NCBI RefSeq assembly: GCF_001544875.2
Contig: NZ_FCOA02000002.1
Span: forward strand, 1 to 64,000
Direction of reading: 5' to 3'
Length of the DNA: 64,000 nt
DNA from: Caballeronia hypogeia
GTDB taxonomy: Bacteria; Pseudomonadota; Gammaproteobacteria; Burkholderiales; Burkholderiaceae
Position 1 is the first letter of the stretch; every line of letters begins with the position of its first letter. This document shows positions 27,461-36,639 of the stretch, piece by piece. Under the pieces are notes generated by a model. The model ran no database searches, was not told where the DNA came from, and saw only the letters and a program-made list of their open reading frames with translations. The position numbers and the translations under genes were made by a program.

Positions 27461-29845
27461 TCAGATGCTTCCTTCGGCGCGTTGCACGCGTTCTTGCGGC
27501 GTCAGCCGCGCGTTGTCGGCGGCCATGGCGCGTTCGCGTTCCAGATTGCGTTCGAGTTGCGATTTTGCGGCCGCGTATTGCTTCGGCCACACGATATCGA
27601 AATAGCCGATCCTGGCCGCTTCGTTGAGCGTCCACGACGGATTCGCGAGATGCGGACGCGCCACCGCGCACAGATCGGCGCGCCCCGCCGCGATGATGCT
27701 GTTCACATGATCCGCTTCGGAGATCGCGCCCACCGCGATGGTCGCAATGCCGGCTTCGTTGCGGATGCGGTCCGCGAACGGCGTCTGGAACATGCGGCCG
27801 TAGACAGGCCTTTCGTCCTTGCTGACCTGTCCCGATGACACGTCGATCATGTCGGCGCCCGCAGCCTTGAACGCGCGTGCAATCTCGACGGCGTCGTCGG
27901 GTGTCGTGCCGCCGTCGACCCAGTCGTGCGCGGAGATGCGCACGGACATCGGCCTGTCTTGTGGCCACACCGCGCGCATCGCCTTGAATACCTGCAGCGG
28001 ATAACGCAGGCGATTTTCGAGCGAGCCGCCGTATTCATCGCTGCGATGATTGGTCAGCGGCGAAAGAAAGCTCGAAAGGAAATAGCCGTGCGCGCAGTGC
28101 AGTTCGAGCCAGTCGAAGCCCGCTTGTGCCGTCATTTCGGTGGCGCGCACGAATTGCGCTTCGATGGCGCGCAGTTCGTCATGGGATGCTTCACGCGACC
28201 ATTGGCTTACTTCGCGCAGGTACTGCTGCGGCGACGCCGACACGAGCGGCCAGTTGCCATCCGCTAACGGCTGATCGATGCCTTCCCAGCTCACGCGTGT
28301 CGATGCCTTCGCGCCCGCGTGGCCGAGCTGCATGCCGATCTTCGCATCCGACTGCGCGTGCACGAAATCGACAATGCGCTTCCACGCGGCGAGATGCTCG
28401 GGCGCATACATGCCGGGACATCCTGGCGTGATGCGCGCTTCGGGCGAAACGCACGTCATTTCCGTCATGACGAGCGCGGCGCCGCCCATTGCGCGCGCGC
28501 CGAGATGCATCAGGTGATAGTCGCCCGCGATTCCGTCTACAGCGGAATACTGCGCCATCGGCGAGACCACCACGCGGTTCTTCAAGGTGACGCCGCGCAG
28601 TTTGAACGGCGTGAACATCGGTGGAACCGGGCGCTTGTTCTCGTCGCGCTCGAAGCCCGCGCGCGCGGCCAGCCAGTCTTCGAACGAAGCGAGATAACGC
28701 GCGTCGCGTTCGCGCAGATTTTCATGCGAGATGCGTTGCGAGCGCGTCAGCAGCGAATAGGCGAACTGTTCCGGTTCGAACGATGCGTAACGGTCCACAT
28801 GTTCGAACCACTCGGTCGAATTGCGCGCCGCGTTCTGAATGCGGAGGACATCGACGCTGCGAACCTGCGTGTAGTGTTCGAGCGCGCCATCGAGATCGCC
28901 GCTCTGTTTCGTGAACGCAGTGTCGATGCTGTTCGCGAGTTCGATCGCGTCTTCCAGCGCGAGCTTCGTGCCTGAGCCGATCGAGAAGTGCGCGGTGTGC
29001 GCGGCGTCGCCCATCAACACGATGGGCGTGCGCTCGCCGTTCGCGCCGTCGCGCCAGTGCACCCATTCGCGATTGACCACGCGCGGGAAGCGAATCCACT
29101 GCGCCGAGCCGCGCAGATGCGATGCGTTCGAGATCAGCGCGTTTCCGTCGAGATACTTCGCGAAGAGCTTCTCGCAAAACGCGATGCCGTCTTCCTTGCT
29201 CATGTCGGCGAGACCGGCGGCGCGCCAGACGCGCTCCGGCGTTTCGACGATGAACGTCGAAGTGTTTTCATCGAAGCGATATGCATGCGCCTGAAACCAG
29301 CCCCATTCAGTCTTTTCGAACGCGAAGGTGAAGGCGTCGAAGCACTTGTTCGTGCCGAGCCACACGAAGCGGCAATCGCGCATGTCGATATCGGGCTGAT
29401 ACGTGGACGCGTACTTTCCGCGGATGGCGCTGTTCGCGCCGTCGCTGGCAATGATGAGATCGGCTTCGTAATCGACGTCGTTCACGACCTGGGTTTCGAA
29501 GACGAGCTTCACGCCGAGTTCCTCGCAGCGCGCCTGCAGGATATTCAGCAGACGTTTGCGCCCGATGCCGCAGAAGCCGTGACCGGAAGAGCGAATGCAA
29601 CGTCCGCCGATGTGGACCTCGATGTCGTCCCAGTGATTGAAGGCCTCGAGAATCGCGTCGGCGCTTTGGGGGTCTGCCGCGCGCAGATTGCCGAGTGTCT
29701 GATCGGAGAAAACCACGCCCCAGCCGAACGTGTCGTAAGCGCGGTTGCGTTCGACGACCGTGATGTCATACGTGGGGTGCCGGCGTTTCATCAACAGACC
29801 AAAGTAGAGGCCCGCCGGGCCGCCGCCGATGCAGACGATGCGCAT
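27461..29845 (-). CDS. abmA: 2-aminobenzoyl-CoA monooxygenase/reductase
   Basis: 794 residues, a natural fusion. Residues 1 to about 385 are a flavin monooxygenase (FAD motif [17 protein letters not shown], later [25 protein letters not shown]). From about 410 ([28 protein letters not shown]) an Old Yellow Enzyme-type FMN reductase follows, with [15 protein letters not shown] and [12 protein letters not shown]. This is the architecture of Azoarcus evansii anthraniloyl-CoA monooxygenase, which hydroxylates and then reduces the ring of 2-aminobenzoyl-CoA with O2 and NADH. A salicylyl-CoA 5-hydroxylase has a related N-terminal half, but the OYE half and the operon favour AbmA. It is the first gene of the operon, behind a strong promoter at 29879-29907. 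Confidence 0.9.
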   Translation of the reverse strand: MRIVCIGGGPAGLYFGLLMKRRHPTYDITVVERNRAYDTFGWGVVFSDQTLGNLRAADPQSADAILEAFNHWDDIEVHIGGRCIRSSGHGFCGIGRKRLLNILQARCEELGVKLVFETQVVNDVDYEADLIIASDGANSAIRGKYASTYQPDIDMRDCRFVWLGTNKCFDAFTFAFEKTEWGWFQAHAYRFDENTSTFIVETPERVWRAAGLADMSKEDGIAFCEKLFAKYLDGNALISNASHLRGSAQWIRFPRVVNREWVHWRDGANGERTPIVLMGDAAHTAHFSIGSGTKLALEDAIELANSIDTAFTKQSGDLDGALEHYTQVRSVDVLRIQNAARNSTEWFEHVDRYASFEPEQFAYSLLTRSQRISHENLRERDARYLASFEDWLAARAGFERDENKRPVPPMFTPFKLRGVTLKNRVVVSPMAQYSAVDGIAGDYHLMHLGARAMGGAALVMTEMTCVSPEARITPGCPGMYAPEHLAAWKRIVDFVHAQSDAKIGMQLGHAGAKASTRVSWEGIDQPLADGNWPLVSASPQQYLREVSQWSREASHDELRAIEAQFVRATEMTAQAGFDWLELHCAHGYFLSSFLSPLTNHRSDEYGGSLENRLRYPLQVFKAMRAVWPQDRPMSVRISAHDWVDGGTTPDDAVEIARAFKAAGADMIDVSSGQVSKDERPVYGRMFQTPFADRIRNEAGIATIAVGAISEADHVNSIIAAGRADLCAVARPHLANPSWTLNEAARIGYFDIVWPKQYAAAKSQLERNLERERAMAADNARLTPQERVQRAEGSI

Positions 29846-29878
29846 GTGTGTCTCCGACTGATGTCTCCCTGTGACGGT

Positions 29879-29907
29879 AATTTAGGTTTATATAGTTTAG
29901 ATGTCAA
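29879..29907 (-). promoter_or_regulatory. sigma-70 promoter of the abm operon
   Basis: On the minus strand a perfect -35 TTGACA (29907-29902) stands 17 bases from TAAATT (29884-29879, four of six consensus bases). The start of abmA is 34 bases beyond. The spacer is AT-rich with two TAAAC steps; a MarR site overlapping this promoter is plausible but not demonstrated. Confidence 0.6.
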
Positions 29908-30175
29908 GTAAATATTCGGAGCGATCGGGGAACTCGCGAATCACTTCCCGCGTTCATGCCCGCACTTTGTCCGCGGTGGTCGAACGCGAAACGCACGCGC
30001 GTTCGACGCGAATCACGTCATTTTCCCGAATCACGCGAAAGAGATTCCTCTTTGGGCTCTTTGATCGAGCGAATGGGGAATATAAACTCGGCCACACATT
30101 TGAATTGGCTTGGCTGAAGGCATCGCTTGCGAAGCATAACAATTACCTAGGATAACGATATAAACGGAGATGAAG
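29908..30175. other. porin leader region
   Basis: Gene-free stretch between the abm promoter and the porin start. Apart from the conserved block at 30022-30088 I see only a long, AT-rich untranslated leader ending in CGGAG before the porin ATG. Confidence 0.4.
30022..30088 (+). promoter_or_regulatory. 67-bp conserved element, copy 1 (porin promoter)
   Basis: Aligns without gaps to 33615-33681 upstream of the dioxygenase gene; I count 44 of 67 identical positions. Fully shared blocks are TTTCCC, ACGCGAAAGA, GCTCT and GAATATA.ACT. In this copy AAAGAG-ATTC-CTCTTT (30038-30053) is a perfect dyad. TATAAA at 30081-30086 would be the -10 box; no good -35 box lies 17 bases away, as expected for an activator-dependent promoter. 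Confidence 0.6.
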
Positions 30176-31366
30176 ATGAAGATGAAGAAACTTCTGTTCA
30201 GTGCGTTCGCCTTATCGGCGGCGGCAACGGTCAATGCGCAAAGCAGCGTCACGCTGTACGGCATCGTGGATAACGGCATCGTGTATGAGACGAATCAGCC
30301 GAAGGGACACGTGTTCGGCGCGCAAAGCGGCGGCTGGGCGCAATCGAGATTCGGCTTCAGAGGTATCGAGGATCTGGGCGGCGGCACGCACGCGGTCTTT
30401 CAACTCGAGTCGCGACTCAACACGATGAACGGCAGCTTCGCGAACGGCAGCTTCTTCGCGGGACAGGCGACAGTCGGTCTGCAAAACGATACGTGGGGGC
30501 AAATCAAGTTCGGCAACATGGGTTCGGCCGAGATCAGCCAGTATTCCGGCGATGTCGATCCACAGCAGACCAAGAAGTACGCGATCGGCACGCTGGTAAG
30601 AGGGCGCGTCTTTTCGCAAGCGGCGAATGGTGTCGAGTACCTTTCGCCGACGATCGCCGGCTTCACGCTGCAAGGGCAATACGACCTGACGAACGCGCCG
30701 ACATGGAACGCCGGCAATCCCGGCAGTGCGCCGGGTCAACTGGGCACATCGAGCGGGCTGGGAAGCGCTCAGGGTCGCTCGGATGGCCTCAAGCTTTCGT
30801 ACGCGAATCGAGGCCTGTTCTGGCAAGCGACGTACGATGAAGTGCGCGACCCGAACGGTCAATTCAGCAACGTGTACCTGACATCGCGCTCGATTCTGAC
30901 CGGCCTGACTTACGCTTTCGGACCCGTGACCGCTTATCTCGGCTATCAGCACTTGAGTGCGCCGGATGCTTCGAACGCGGGCTATTTCGGCACATCCACG
31001 CCGTCCGCATTGCCGGCGGGAACCACATTGCCGACGAACGTCAATCACGAATGGATCGGCGCGATATGGCAGACGACGCCCGCGCTCGCCGTCACCGGCG
31101 CGGTGTATCACGCCAACGCGAACAATGGCAACGGCAATGCGACGCTCTACACGCTGGGCGCCAACTATCTGCTCTCGAAGCGAACGCTGCTCTACACGGA
31201 ACTCGCCTACGTGCGCAACAGTTCGACGTCGAACGTCGGCCTCGATAGCGGTCTGTACGGCGCGAACATCAATAACGATCCCGTTAACGGCAATCCTTCG
31301 AGCACGAACCCGAACTATGGAAAGAGCCAGTTCGGGGTGATCGCGGGACTGGCCACGCGATTCTGA
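30176..31366 (+). CDS. OmpC-family outer membrane porin
   Basis: 396 residues. Signal peptide to about residue 22 (KLLFSAFALSAAATVNAQ), then a 16-strand general porin of the Burkholderia OmpC/Opp type: SSVTLYGIVDNGIVYE at the start, SRFGFRGIEDLGGGTHAVFQLE, and the terminal phenylalanine in GVIAGLATRF needed for outer-membrane assembly. Three in-frame ATGs lie at 30170, 30176 and 30182; GGAG at 30166-30169 favours the middle one. It shares an upstream element with the hydroxyquinol/sugar operon starting at 33720, so it probably lets that operon's substrate through the outer membrane (inference). It converges on the LacI gene. Confidence 0.88.
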   Translation: MKMKKLLFSAFALSAAATVNAQSSVTLYGIVDNGIVYETNQPKGHVFGAQSGGWAQSRFGFRGIEDLGGGTHAVFQLESRLNTMNGSFANGSFFAGQATVGLQNDTWGQIKFGNMGSAEISQYSGDVDPQQTKKYAIGTLVRGRVFSQAANGVEYLSPTIAGFTLQGQYDLTNAPTWNAGNPGSAPGQLGTSSGLGSAQGRSDGLKLSYANRGLFWQATYDEVRDPNGQFSNVYLTSRSILTGLTYAFGPVTAYLGYQHLSAPDASNAGYFGTSTPSALPAGTTLPTNVNHEWIGAIWQTTPALAVTGAVYHANANNGNGNATLYTLGANYLLSKRTLLYTELAYVRNSSTSNVGLDSGLYGANINNDPVNGNPSSTNPNYGKSQFGVIAGLATRF

Positions 31367-31382
31367 TTCGCGCGTGCGGCGA

Positions 31383-32426
31383 TCAGTCGCGAAAACGACT
31401 GGCGATGTGATCCGGAATGTTTTCAGGCGTGACGACCATCACCGACGAAGACGCAGCGACGGACGAAGCGGGCAGCAGTTTGTGATAGTGCATGATGTGA
31501 TGACATGCCGAACGCATGTCCTGTCTCAGATCGTGATGCAGGATCGCCTGAATCTTTCCGTCGCGCAGAAGCTGAACGTTGTCCCTGTCGAGATCGTGCC
31601 CGATGAAGAAGAACGGCGCGTGCTGCCGCGCTTGCAGCGCGCGAAGAATCGCGACATTGCCGCCGCCCATCGAGTACACGGCGGCAATCGACGTATCGTC
31701 GTCGAGCACGCTGCTGACGCGCTGCCCGGTGGCGAGATCGAGTCCATGACCGCCGCTCGCATCGATCAGCCTGAGTTGAGGATGATGCTTGCGCAACGCA
31801 CGACGAAAGCTGATCTCGCGCTCTTCCTCGCCACGAAAATGTTCGTCGCTCATGGTGATCAGCACGTTCGCGGTCTGCGGTCCCAGCCACAAGCCGAGAA
31901 GGTAAGCGGCGGTAGCGCCCGCCACGCGATTGTCGAGACCGGCATAGGCGATGCGGCCCGACAAGGGTATGTCGGTGAACACGGTGACGACAGGAATGCC
32001 ATGACGTTGAAGCTCGCCGACCGCTTCGGCGATCTCCGGAACGTCGCGCGCTTTCAGGAACACGCCGTGGCTTCCCCGGCGTGCGATGGAACGAAGCGCA
32101 TCGACGACTTCGGCGGTCGTCATTGTCTCCTGCAGCAGAAAACGCGGACGCACGATTGCCGGATGCATCCACGCAAGCTCCGCTTCGAGCGCACTTCTTA
32201 TTTCGTCACTGAAGCGCGCGGGCGCTTCCACGACGACGTCGACGATGAGCTTGCGTCCCGTGTTCGCCAGATTCAGTTCCTGGCGCTCGAGTTCCTTGAT
32301 GGCCTGCTCGACGCGCTTGCGAGTGTGCTCGCGGACATTCGCACGACCGTTCAGAACGCGGTCGACGGTCGCGACGCCGAGCCCGGCCTGAAGCGCGATT
32401 TCCTTGATCAAGAAGCGGTGAGCCAA
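31383..32426 (-). CDS. LacI-family regulator
   Basis: 347 residues. The N-terminal LacI helix-turn-helix reads FLIKEIALQAGLGVATVDRVLNGR, and the hinge is followed by a sugar-binding-protein-like effector domain (VDVVVEAPARFSDEIRSALE onwards). It should bind an operator in the absence or presence of a sugar- or cyclitol-like ligand. I choose TTG at 32426, seven bases after AGGAG; the GTG at 32432 is only one base from the Shine-Dalgarno sequence. It stands between the porin and the LysR/hydroxyquinol operon and may govern one or both. Confidence 0.85.
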   Translation of the reverse strand: MAHRFLIKEIALQAGLGVATVDRVLNGRANVREHTRKRVEQAIKELERQELNLANTGRKLIVDVVVEAPARFSDEIRSALEAELAWMHPAIVRPRFLLQETMTTAEVVDALRSIARRGSHGVFLKARDVPEIAEAVGELQRHGIPVVTVFTDIPLSGRIAYAGLDNRVAGATAAYLLGLWLGPQTANVLITMSDEHFRGEEEREISFRRALRKHHPQLRLIDASGGHGLDLATGQRVSSVLDDDTSIAAVYSMGGGNVAILRALQARQHAPFFFIGHDLDRDNVQLLRDGKIQAILHHDLRQDMRSACHHIMHYHKLLPASSVAASSSVMVVTPENIPDHIASRFRD

Positions 32427-32694
32427 TTCCACTCTCCTTCGCTGATAGTTTCCTGATGTGTTCGCAGACTTTCTATCCACTCTCGCGAGCCATGCTACAT
32501 CTAAAACGCGAGGCACGGGGTTAGCCACCAAAGCGCAGGTGCTGATAGATTTTTGATCGATTTTCGCCTCTCAAAGATGGCCTCGCCAAACTATCATGAT
32601 GTCGACGCGACGCTAAAAACAACTCAACGACGTCGCGCATGCTCTCGCATTCGGCGCGAATGCGGGCGGAGAAAAGGCGTAACGGTGCAAGCGC

Positions 32695-33609
32695 ATGGAC
32701 CAGTTCAAGGAACTACAGTTGTTCGTCGAAGTGGCGGACACGGGCAGTATCAGTCGCGCGGCGGAAGCGGTCGACTTGTCGATATCGGCGGCAAGCCGGT
32801 ATCTGATTTCGCTGGAGGCGAGGCTCGGAATACAGCTTGTACGAAGAACCACCCGCAATCTTTACCTGACCGAAGCGGGTGCGGAGTTTCACCGGCGCTG
32901 CAAATCCATTCTGGCCGATCTCGGCGAAGCAGAAGCGGTGATCAAGGAAGCGGTGGTGCGACCGAGCGGTGTGCTTCGCGTCACGGCCTCGCTGTCGTTC
33001 TGCCTGCTGCACATCGCGCCGATGCTTCCCGATTTCACCGCGCGCTACCCCGACATTACGGTGGATGTCGTGGCGGCCAATCGCTACTACGACATCATCG
33101 AGAATGGCATCGACGTCGCGATACGAACGAAGGTTCTCGAGCCCGACAGCAACATCACGATCAGAAGGCTTGCATCGACGCGCCGGATTCTCGCGGCGGC
33201 TCCCGGCTATATCGAAGCGAATGGCCGTCCCCGATTCCCCGCTGAACTTGCGAAGCACCGGATTCTGAACTATCAGCTCGCGGACAATCCTCGCGAGCTC
33301 TCGTTCACGCGCGGCAACGAGAACGTCGTGGTGCGCGTGAAGCCGCTGCTGGAATCGAACGATGGCCAGATCCTGCGCACCGCCGCGCTGGATAACATGG
33401 GCATTCTCGTGCAGCCTAAATACATCATCTACGACGATCTCGCGGCCGGCCGTCTCGTTCCCGTTCTCGATGAATGGGACCTGCCCCGGCTGACGATGAA
33501 CATCGCGTTTCAAACTCGCTCGCATCTTCCCGTGAAAGTGCGATTGTTCATCGAGGCACTCGTCGAGCGGTTTCAGCAGAACGACTACGAGCGGCACTGG
33601 ACAGCGTGA
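32695..33609 (+). CDS. LysR-family regulator (CrgA/DsdC-like branch)
   Basis: 304 residues. Helix-turn-helix in TGSISRAAEAVDLSISAASRYLISLEARLG (about residues 16-45), effector domain from about 90 (SGVLRVTASLSFCLLHIAPMLPDF). It lies 110 bases upstream of, and in the same direction as, the hydroxyquinol/sugar operon. LysR proteins usually activate nearby aromatic catabolic genes after binding a pathway metabolite, so this is the best candidate to act on the conserved element at 33615-33681 (inference). The ATG at 32695 gives the standard LysR N-terminus MDQFKELQLFVEVAD. Confidence 0.88.
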   Translation: MDQFKELQLFVEVADTGSISRAAEAVDLSISAASRYLISLEARLGIQLVRRTTRNLYLTEAGAEFHRRCKSILADLGEAEAVIKEAVVRPSGVLRVTASLSFCLLHIAPMLPDFTARYPDITVDVVAANRYYDIIENGIDVAIRTKVLEPDSNITIRRLASTRRILAAAPGYIEANGRPRFPAELAKHRILNYQLADNPRELSFTRGNENVVVRVKPLLESNDGQILRTAALDNMGILVQPKYIIYDDLAAGRLVPVLDEWDLPRLTMNIAFQTRSHLPVKVRLFIEALVERFQQNDYERHWTA

Positions 33610-33614
33610 GCCTG

Positions 33615-33681
33615 TTTCCCATCTGACGCGAAAGACTTTCCCTTTTCAGCTCTGTTTTGCCAGCCACGGCGAATATAGACT
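33615..33681 (+). promoter_or_regulatory. 67-bp conserved element, copy 2 (dioxygenase promoter)
   Basis: Second copy of the block at 30022-30088, beginning six bases after the LysR stop and ending 38 bases before the dioxygenase ATG. Shared cores are TTTCCC, ACGCGAAAGA, GCTCT and GAATATA.ACT; GAAAGACTTTC in the centre is palindromic. TATAGA at 33674-33679 would be the -10 box. Confidence 0.6.
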
Positions 33682-33719
33682 GGTCTCAAAGCTGAAGACA
33701 AGATTGATGGAGACACGAC

Positions 33720-34640
33720 ATGCAAAACGCATCCCCCGCAATTCAGTCCACATCGCCGTACTTCGACGAGGCGCGCTCGGCGGAAGTCGTCAACGCGCGC
33801 ATGAGCGATGAAGCCAGTCCGCGTCTGCGTGAAGTGATGTCGGTGCTGGTGAGGCACCTTCACGCCGCGATCAAGGAAATCGAACCCACGCATGAGGAGT
33901 GGTTCAGCGCGATTCGCTTCCTGACCGAGACCGGTCAGATGTGCACGGACTGGAGGCAGGAGTACATCCTGCTCTCGGACATACTGGGTGTCTCCATGCT
34001 GGTCGATGCGATCAATCATCGTCGTCCGAGCGGCGCTACGCCGAACACGATCCTGGGTCCGTTCTATGTCGCCGATGCGCCCGCGTATCGGAACGGCGAG
34101 AACATTTGTCTGGACGGGAAAGGCGAGCCGATGGTCGTCGAAGGTCGCGTGACCGACATCGAGGGCAACCCGATTCGGAACGCGAAGCTCGAAGTGTGGC
34201 AGACCAACGACGGCGGTTTCTATGACGTGCAGCAGAAGGGCATTCAACCCGACTCGAATCTGCGCGGCGTGTTCTCTTCGGATGCCGAGGGGCGTTACTG
34301 GTTCAAGTCCGTCAAGCCGCGCCACTATCCGATTCCCTCGGATGGTCCGGTCGGAAAACTGCTCGGCGCAATGGGCCGGCATCCGAATCGAGCGGCTCAT
34401 CTGCATTTCATCGTGACGGCTCCGGGCTTCGATCCGGTCATCACGCACATCTTCACGCCCGACTGCCCGTATCTGGGTGAAGACGCGGTCTTCGGCGTCA
34501 AGCGCGAACTCATCGCCGAGTTCAACCAGATCGATGACCCGGAAGCGGCAAAACGTGTGGGATTGTCATCGCCGTTCTGGTCGGTGTCGTGGGACTTTAC
34601 TCTCGCGGCCTGCGGCAAGCCCATGCGCGCCGTTCCTTAA
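33720..34640 (+). CDS. hydroxyquinol 1,2-dioxygenase-type intradiol dioxygenase
   Basis: 306 residues. The helical N-terminal dimerisation domain (about 15-100) precedes the catalytic beta domain. Non-haem Fe(III) ligands appear as Tyr168 (GGFYDVQ), Tyr203 (RHYPIPSDGPVG), His227 and His229 (RAAHLHF); the last three keep the family spacing. The ILGPFYVADAP segment, with GPF instead of the GPL/GPY of catechol enzymes, and YPIP.DGPVGKLL favour hydroxyquinol (1,2,4-trihydroxybenzene) as substrate. Cleavage would give 3-hydroxy-cis,cis-muconate, that is maleylacetate. A maleylacetate reductase ends the same operon, which supports this. It is the first gene after the conserved promoter element; the TIM barrel gene follows after 59 bases. 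Confidence 0.87.
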   Translation: MQNASPAIQSTSPYFDEARSAEVVNARMSDEASPRLREVMSVLVRHLHAAIKEIEPTHEEWFSAIRFLTETGQMCTDWRQEYILLSDILGVSMLVDAINHRRPSGATPNTILGPFYVADAPAYRNGENICLDGKGEPMVVEGRVTDIEGNPIRNAKLEVWQTNDGGFYDVQQKGIQPDSNLRGVFSSDAEGRYWFKSVKPRHYPIPSDGPVGKLLGAMGRHPNRAAHLHFIVTAPGFDPVITHIFTPDCPYLGEDAVFGVKRELIAEFNQIDDPEAAKRVGLSSPFWSVSWDFTLAACGKPMRAVP

Positions 34641-34699
34641 TCGTCGGGTACGAAATAGAAACGGCATCAACGACATCAATAGATAAAGGATTACTAACT

Positions 34700-35581
34700 A
34701 TGAGCACGAAGAAAGTGGAACTTCTGGCGGCATACTGGACGCTCGCTGGCGACGTCTATCCGTGCGCATCGAGCGAAATCAGCCCATTCTCGCTGCGTGA
34801 GCGCTGCGAGGCGGCATCGCGCGCGGGCTGGAGCGGTATCGGCCTCATTCTCGACGATCTCGAGCACAGCGTCGGAAAATATGGTCTGTCCGGCGTCAAG
34901 GCGATTCTGGACGACACCGGCATGAAGTACTTCGAGCTCGAAATTCTCATGGACTGGTATCTCGAAGGCGATGCGCGCGCGAAATCGGATGAATGCCGCA
35001 AGCGCTTCATCGAACTCGGTGGCGAGCTTGGCATGCGCAATCTGAAAATCGGTGCGAGCCCCTTCGACGAAACGCCGGCCGACTTCGCCCGCATGACCGA
35101 CGAGTTCGCGAAGCTCTGCTGCGACGTGGCGACCGTGGGCGCGACCGTCGCCATCGAGTTCATGCCTTTCTCGCCGATTCGAAACATTGCGGAAGCGCTG
35201 AAGATTTCCGAAGGCGCGGATCAGCCCAACGGCGGTCTGATGGTGGACCACTGGCACGTCGCGCGGGCCGGCACGCCCTATAGCGAAGTCGCGCGCATTC
35301 CGGCGCGCTATATCAAGGGCGTCGAGATGGACGACGTAGGCGCGCAAATCAGGGGCACGCTGTTCGAGGATTCCACTTTCAACCGCCAGCTTTGCGGCGA
35401 AGGCGCGGGCGACTGTCGGGCCTTCGTCGACGCCCTGGACCGCGCGGGCTGCACGCTCCCGTACTACGGCGTGGAACTCATCTCGGAGGTGCACCGCAAG
35501 CTTCCGCTCGACGAGATGGCCCGGCGCGCGTACGAGAGCACCATCGCGCAATTTTCGACGAGCGCCACGACGGCCGCCTGA
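34700..35581 (+). CDS. sugar phosphate isomerase/epimerase-like TIM barrel (IolE/MocC type)
   Basis: 293 residues of the xylose-isomerase-like AP-endonuclease-2 fold. Putative metal ligands are Glu153 (AIEFMPF), Asp183 (MVDHWH), Glu209 (GVEMDD) and Glu259 (GVELISE), with His186 nearby. The fold covers inosose dehydratase (IolE), rhizopine MocC, 3-dehydroshikimate dehydratase, and the alpha subunit of C-glycoside deglycosylases. I cannot pick the reaction from sequence. In this operon it may dehydrate an inosose-like ketone towards an aromatic ring, or eliminate an aglycone from a 3-keto-glycoside. AAAGGA lies nine bases before ATG 34700. No DUF6379-type partner subunit is present. Confidence 0.75.
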   Translation: MSTKKVELLAAYWTLAGDVYPCASSEISPFSLRERCEAASRAGWSGIGLILDDLEHSVGKYGLSGVKAILDDTGMKYFELEILMDWYLEGDARAKSDECRKRFIELGGELGMRNLKIGASPFDETPADFARMTDEFAKLCCDVATVGATVAIEFMPFSPIRNIAEALKISEGADQPNGGLMVDHWHVARAGTPYSEVARIPARYIKGVEMDDVGAQIRGTLFEDSTFNRQLCGEGAGDCRAFVDALDRAGCTLPYYGVELISEVHRKLPLDEMARRAYESTIAQFSTSATTAA

Positions 35582-35621
35582 CGCCTGCCTTCGACGACAC
35601 ACAACATTTCTGGAGACTGAC

Positions 35622-36614
35622 ATGATTCGAATCGCTGTACTCGGTGCGGGCCGCATTGGCCGCATTCACGCTGGCAACGTTGCCGCGAGCCCGAATGCAA
35701 AACTCGTCGTGGTCGCGGACCCGGTCGAAAGCGCGGCAACTTCGCTGGCGACGCGTCTCGGCTGCGAGGCATCGACGGACCCGCAAGGCGTCCTGGAACG
35801 CAACGACATCGACGCCGTGGTCATCGGCACGCCGACGGATACGCACATCACGTTCATGCTCGAAGCCGTCAAGCGCGGGAAGGCCGTGTTGTGCGAGAAG
35901 CCCATCGACCTCGACATGGAGAAGTCGCTCGCCGCCGCGAACGAAGTGGAGCGTCGTGGCGGACGCGTGATGCTCGCGTTCAACCGACGCTTCGATCCGA
36001 CGTCGCAGGCCTTTCGCAAGGCGATCGACGCGGGCGATGTCGGCGAAGTGCGGCAGGTCATCATCTCGAGCCGCGATCCGGGCATGCCCCCGCGCGATTA
36101 TGTCGAGCACTCTGGCGGCATCTTCCGCGACATGGTCATCCACGATCTCGACATGGCGCGCTGGCTGCTGGGCGAAGAGCCGGTCGAAGTCATGGCGATG
36201 GCGAGCCGTCTCGTCGACGAGTCGCTCGAGAAGCTGACCGACTTCGATACGGTCATGGTTCAGTTGCGTACCGCCTCGGGCAAGCAATGCCATATCAACT
36301 GCTGTCGCGAAGCGGTGTATGGCTATGACCAGCGCATGGAGGTATCGGGTTCGAAGGGCATGCTGCTGCAGGAGAACCTGCGTCCCTCCACGATTCGCCG
36401 CTGGTCGAAGGAAGCAACCGATGTGCGCGAGCCTCTGCTCAACTTCTTCCTCGAACGTTATGAGGCGGCATACAAGGCCGAACTCGAAGCCTTCGTAGAT
36501 GCGCTCAACACGAACTCGCCGCTGCCGACATCCGTGCAGGACGGACTGAAGGCGCTGCGTCTCGCGGATGCCGCGCTCGAATCCGCGCTGTCGGGCAAGG
36601 CAGTGAAGGTGTAA
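35622..36614 (+). CDS. Gfo/Idh/MocA dehydrogenase, inositol 2-dehydrogenase (IolG)-like
   Basis: 330 residues. Rossmann motif VLGAGRIGRIHAGN (residues 6-19), Lys93 in LCEKPIDLD, Asp170 and His174 in FRDMVIHDLDMARWLLGE; these match the Lys/Asp/His triad of IolG. It should oxidise a secondary hydroxyl of a cyclitol or a sugar to a ketone with NAD. CTGGAGACTGAC precedes the ATG. It sits 40 bases after the TIM barrel gene and 25 before a second, divergent dehydrogenase, an arrangement recalling inositol and rhizopine (moc) loci. Confidence 0.85.
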   Translation: MIRIAVLGAGRIGRIHAGNVAASPNAKLVVVADPVESAATSLATRLGCEASTDPQGVLERNDIDAVVIGTPTDTHITFMLEAVKRGKAVLCEKPIDLDMEKSLAAANEVERRGGRVMLAFNRRFDPTSQAFRKAIDAGDVGEVRQVIISSRDPGMPPRDYVEHSGGIFRDMVIHDLDMARWLLGEEPVEVMAMASRLVDESLEKLTDFDTVMVQLRTASGKQCHINCCREAVYGYDQRMEVSGSKGMLLQENLRPSTIRRWSKEATDVREPLLNFFLERYEAAYKAELEAFVDALNTNSPLPTSVQDGLKALRLADAALESALSGKAVKV

Positions 36615-36639
36615 CGAACACAACAGGAGGAGACAGGTC

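Noticed and set aside
27461..29845. salicylyl-CoA hydroxylase as the identity of the fusion enzyme
   Set aside because: The OYE-type second half and the surrounding ring beta-oxidation operon fit aminobenzoyl-CoA monooxygenase/reductase better.
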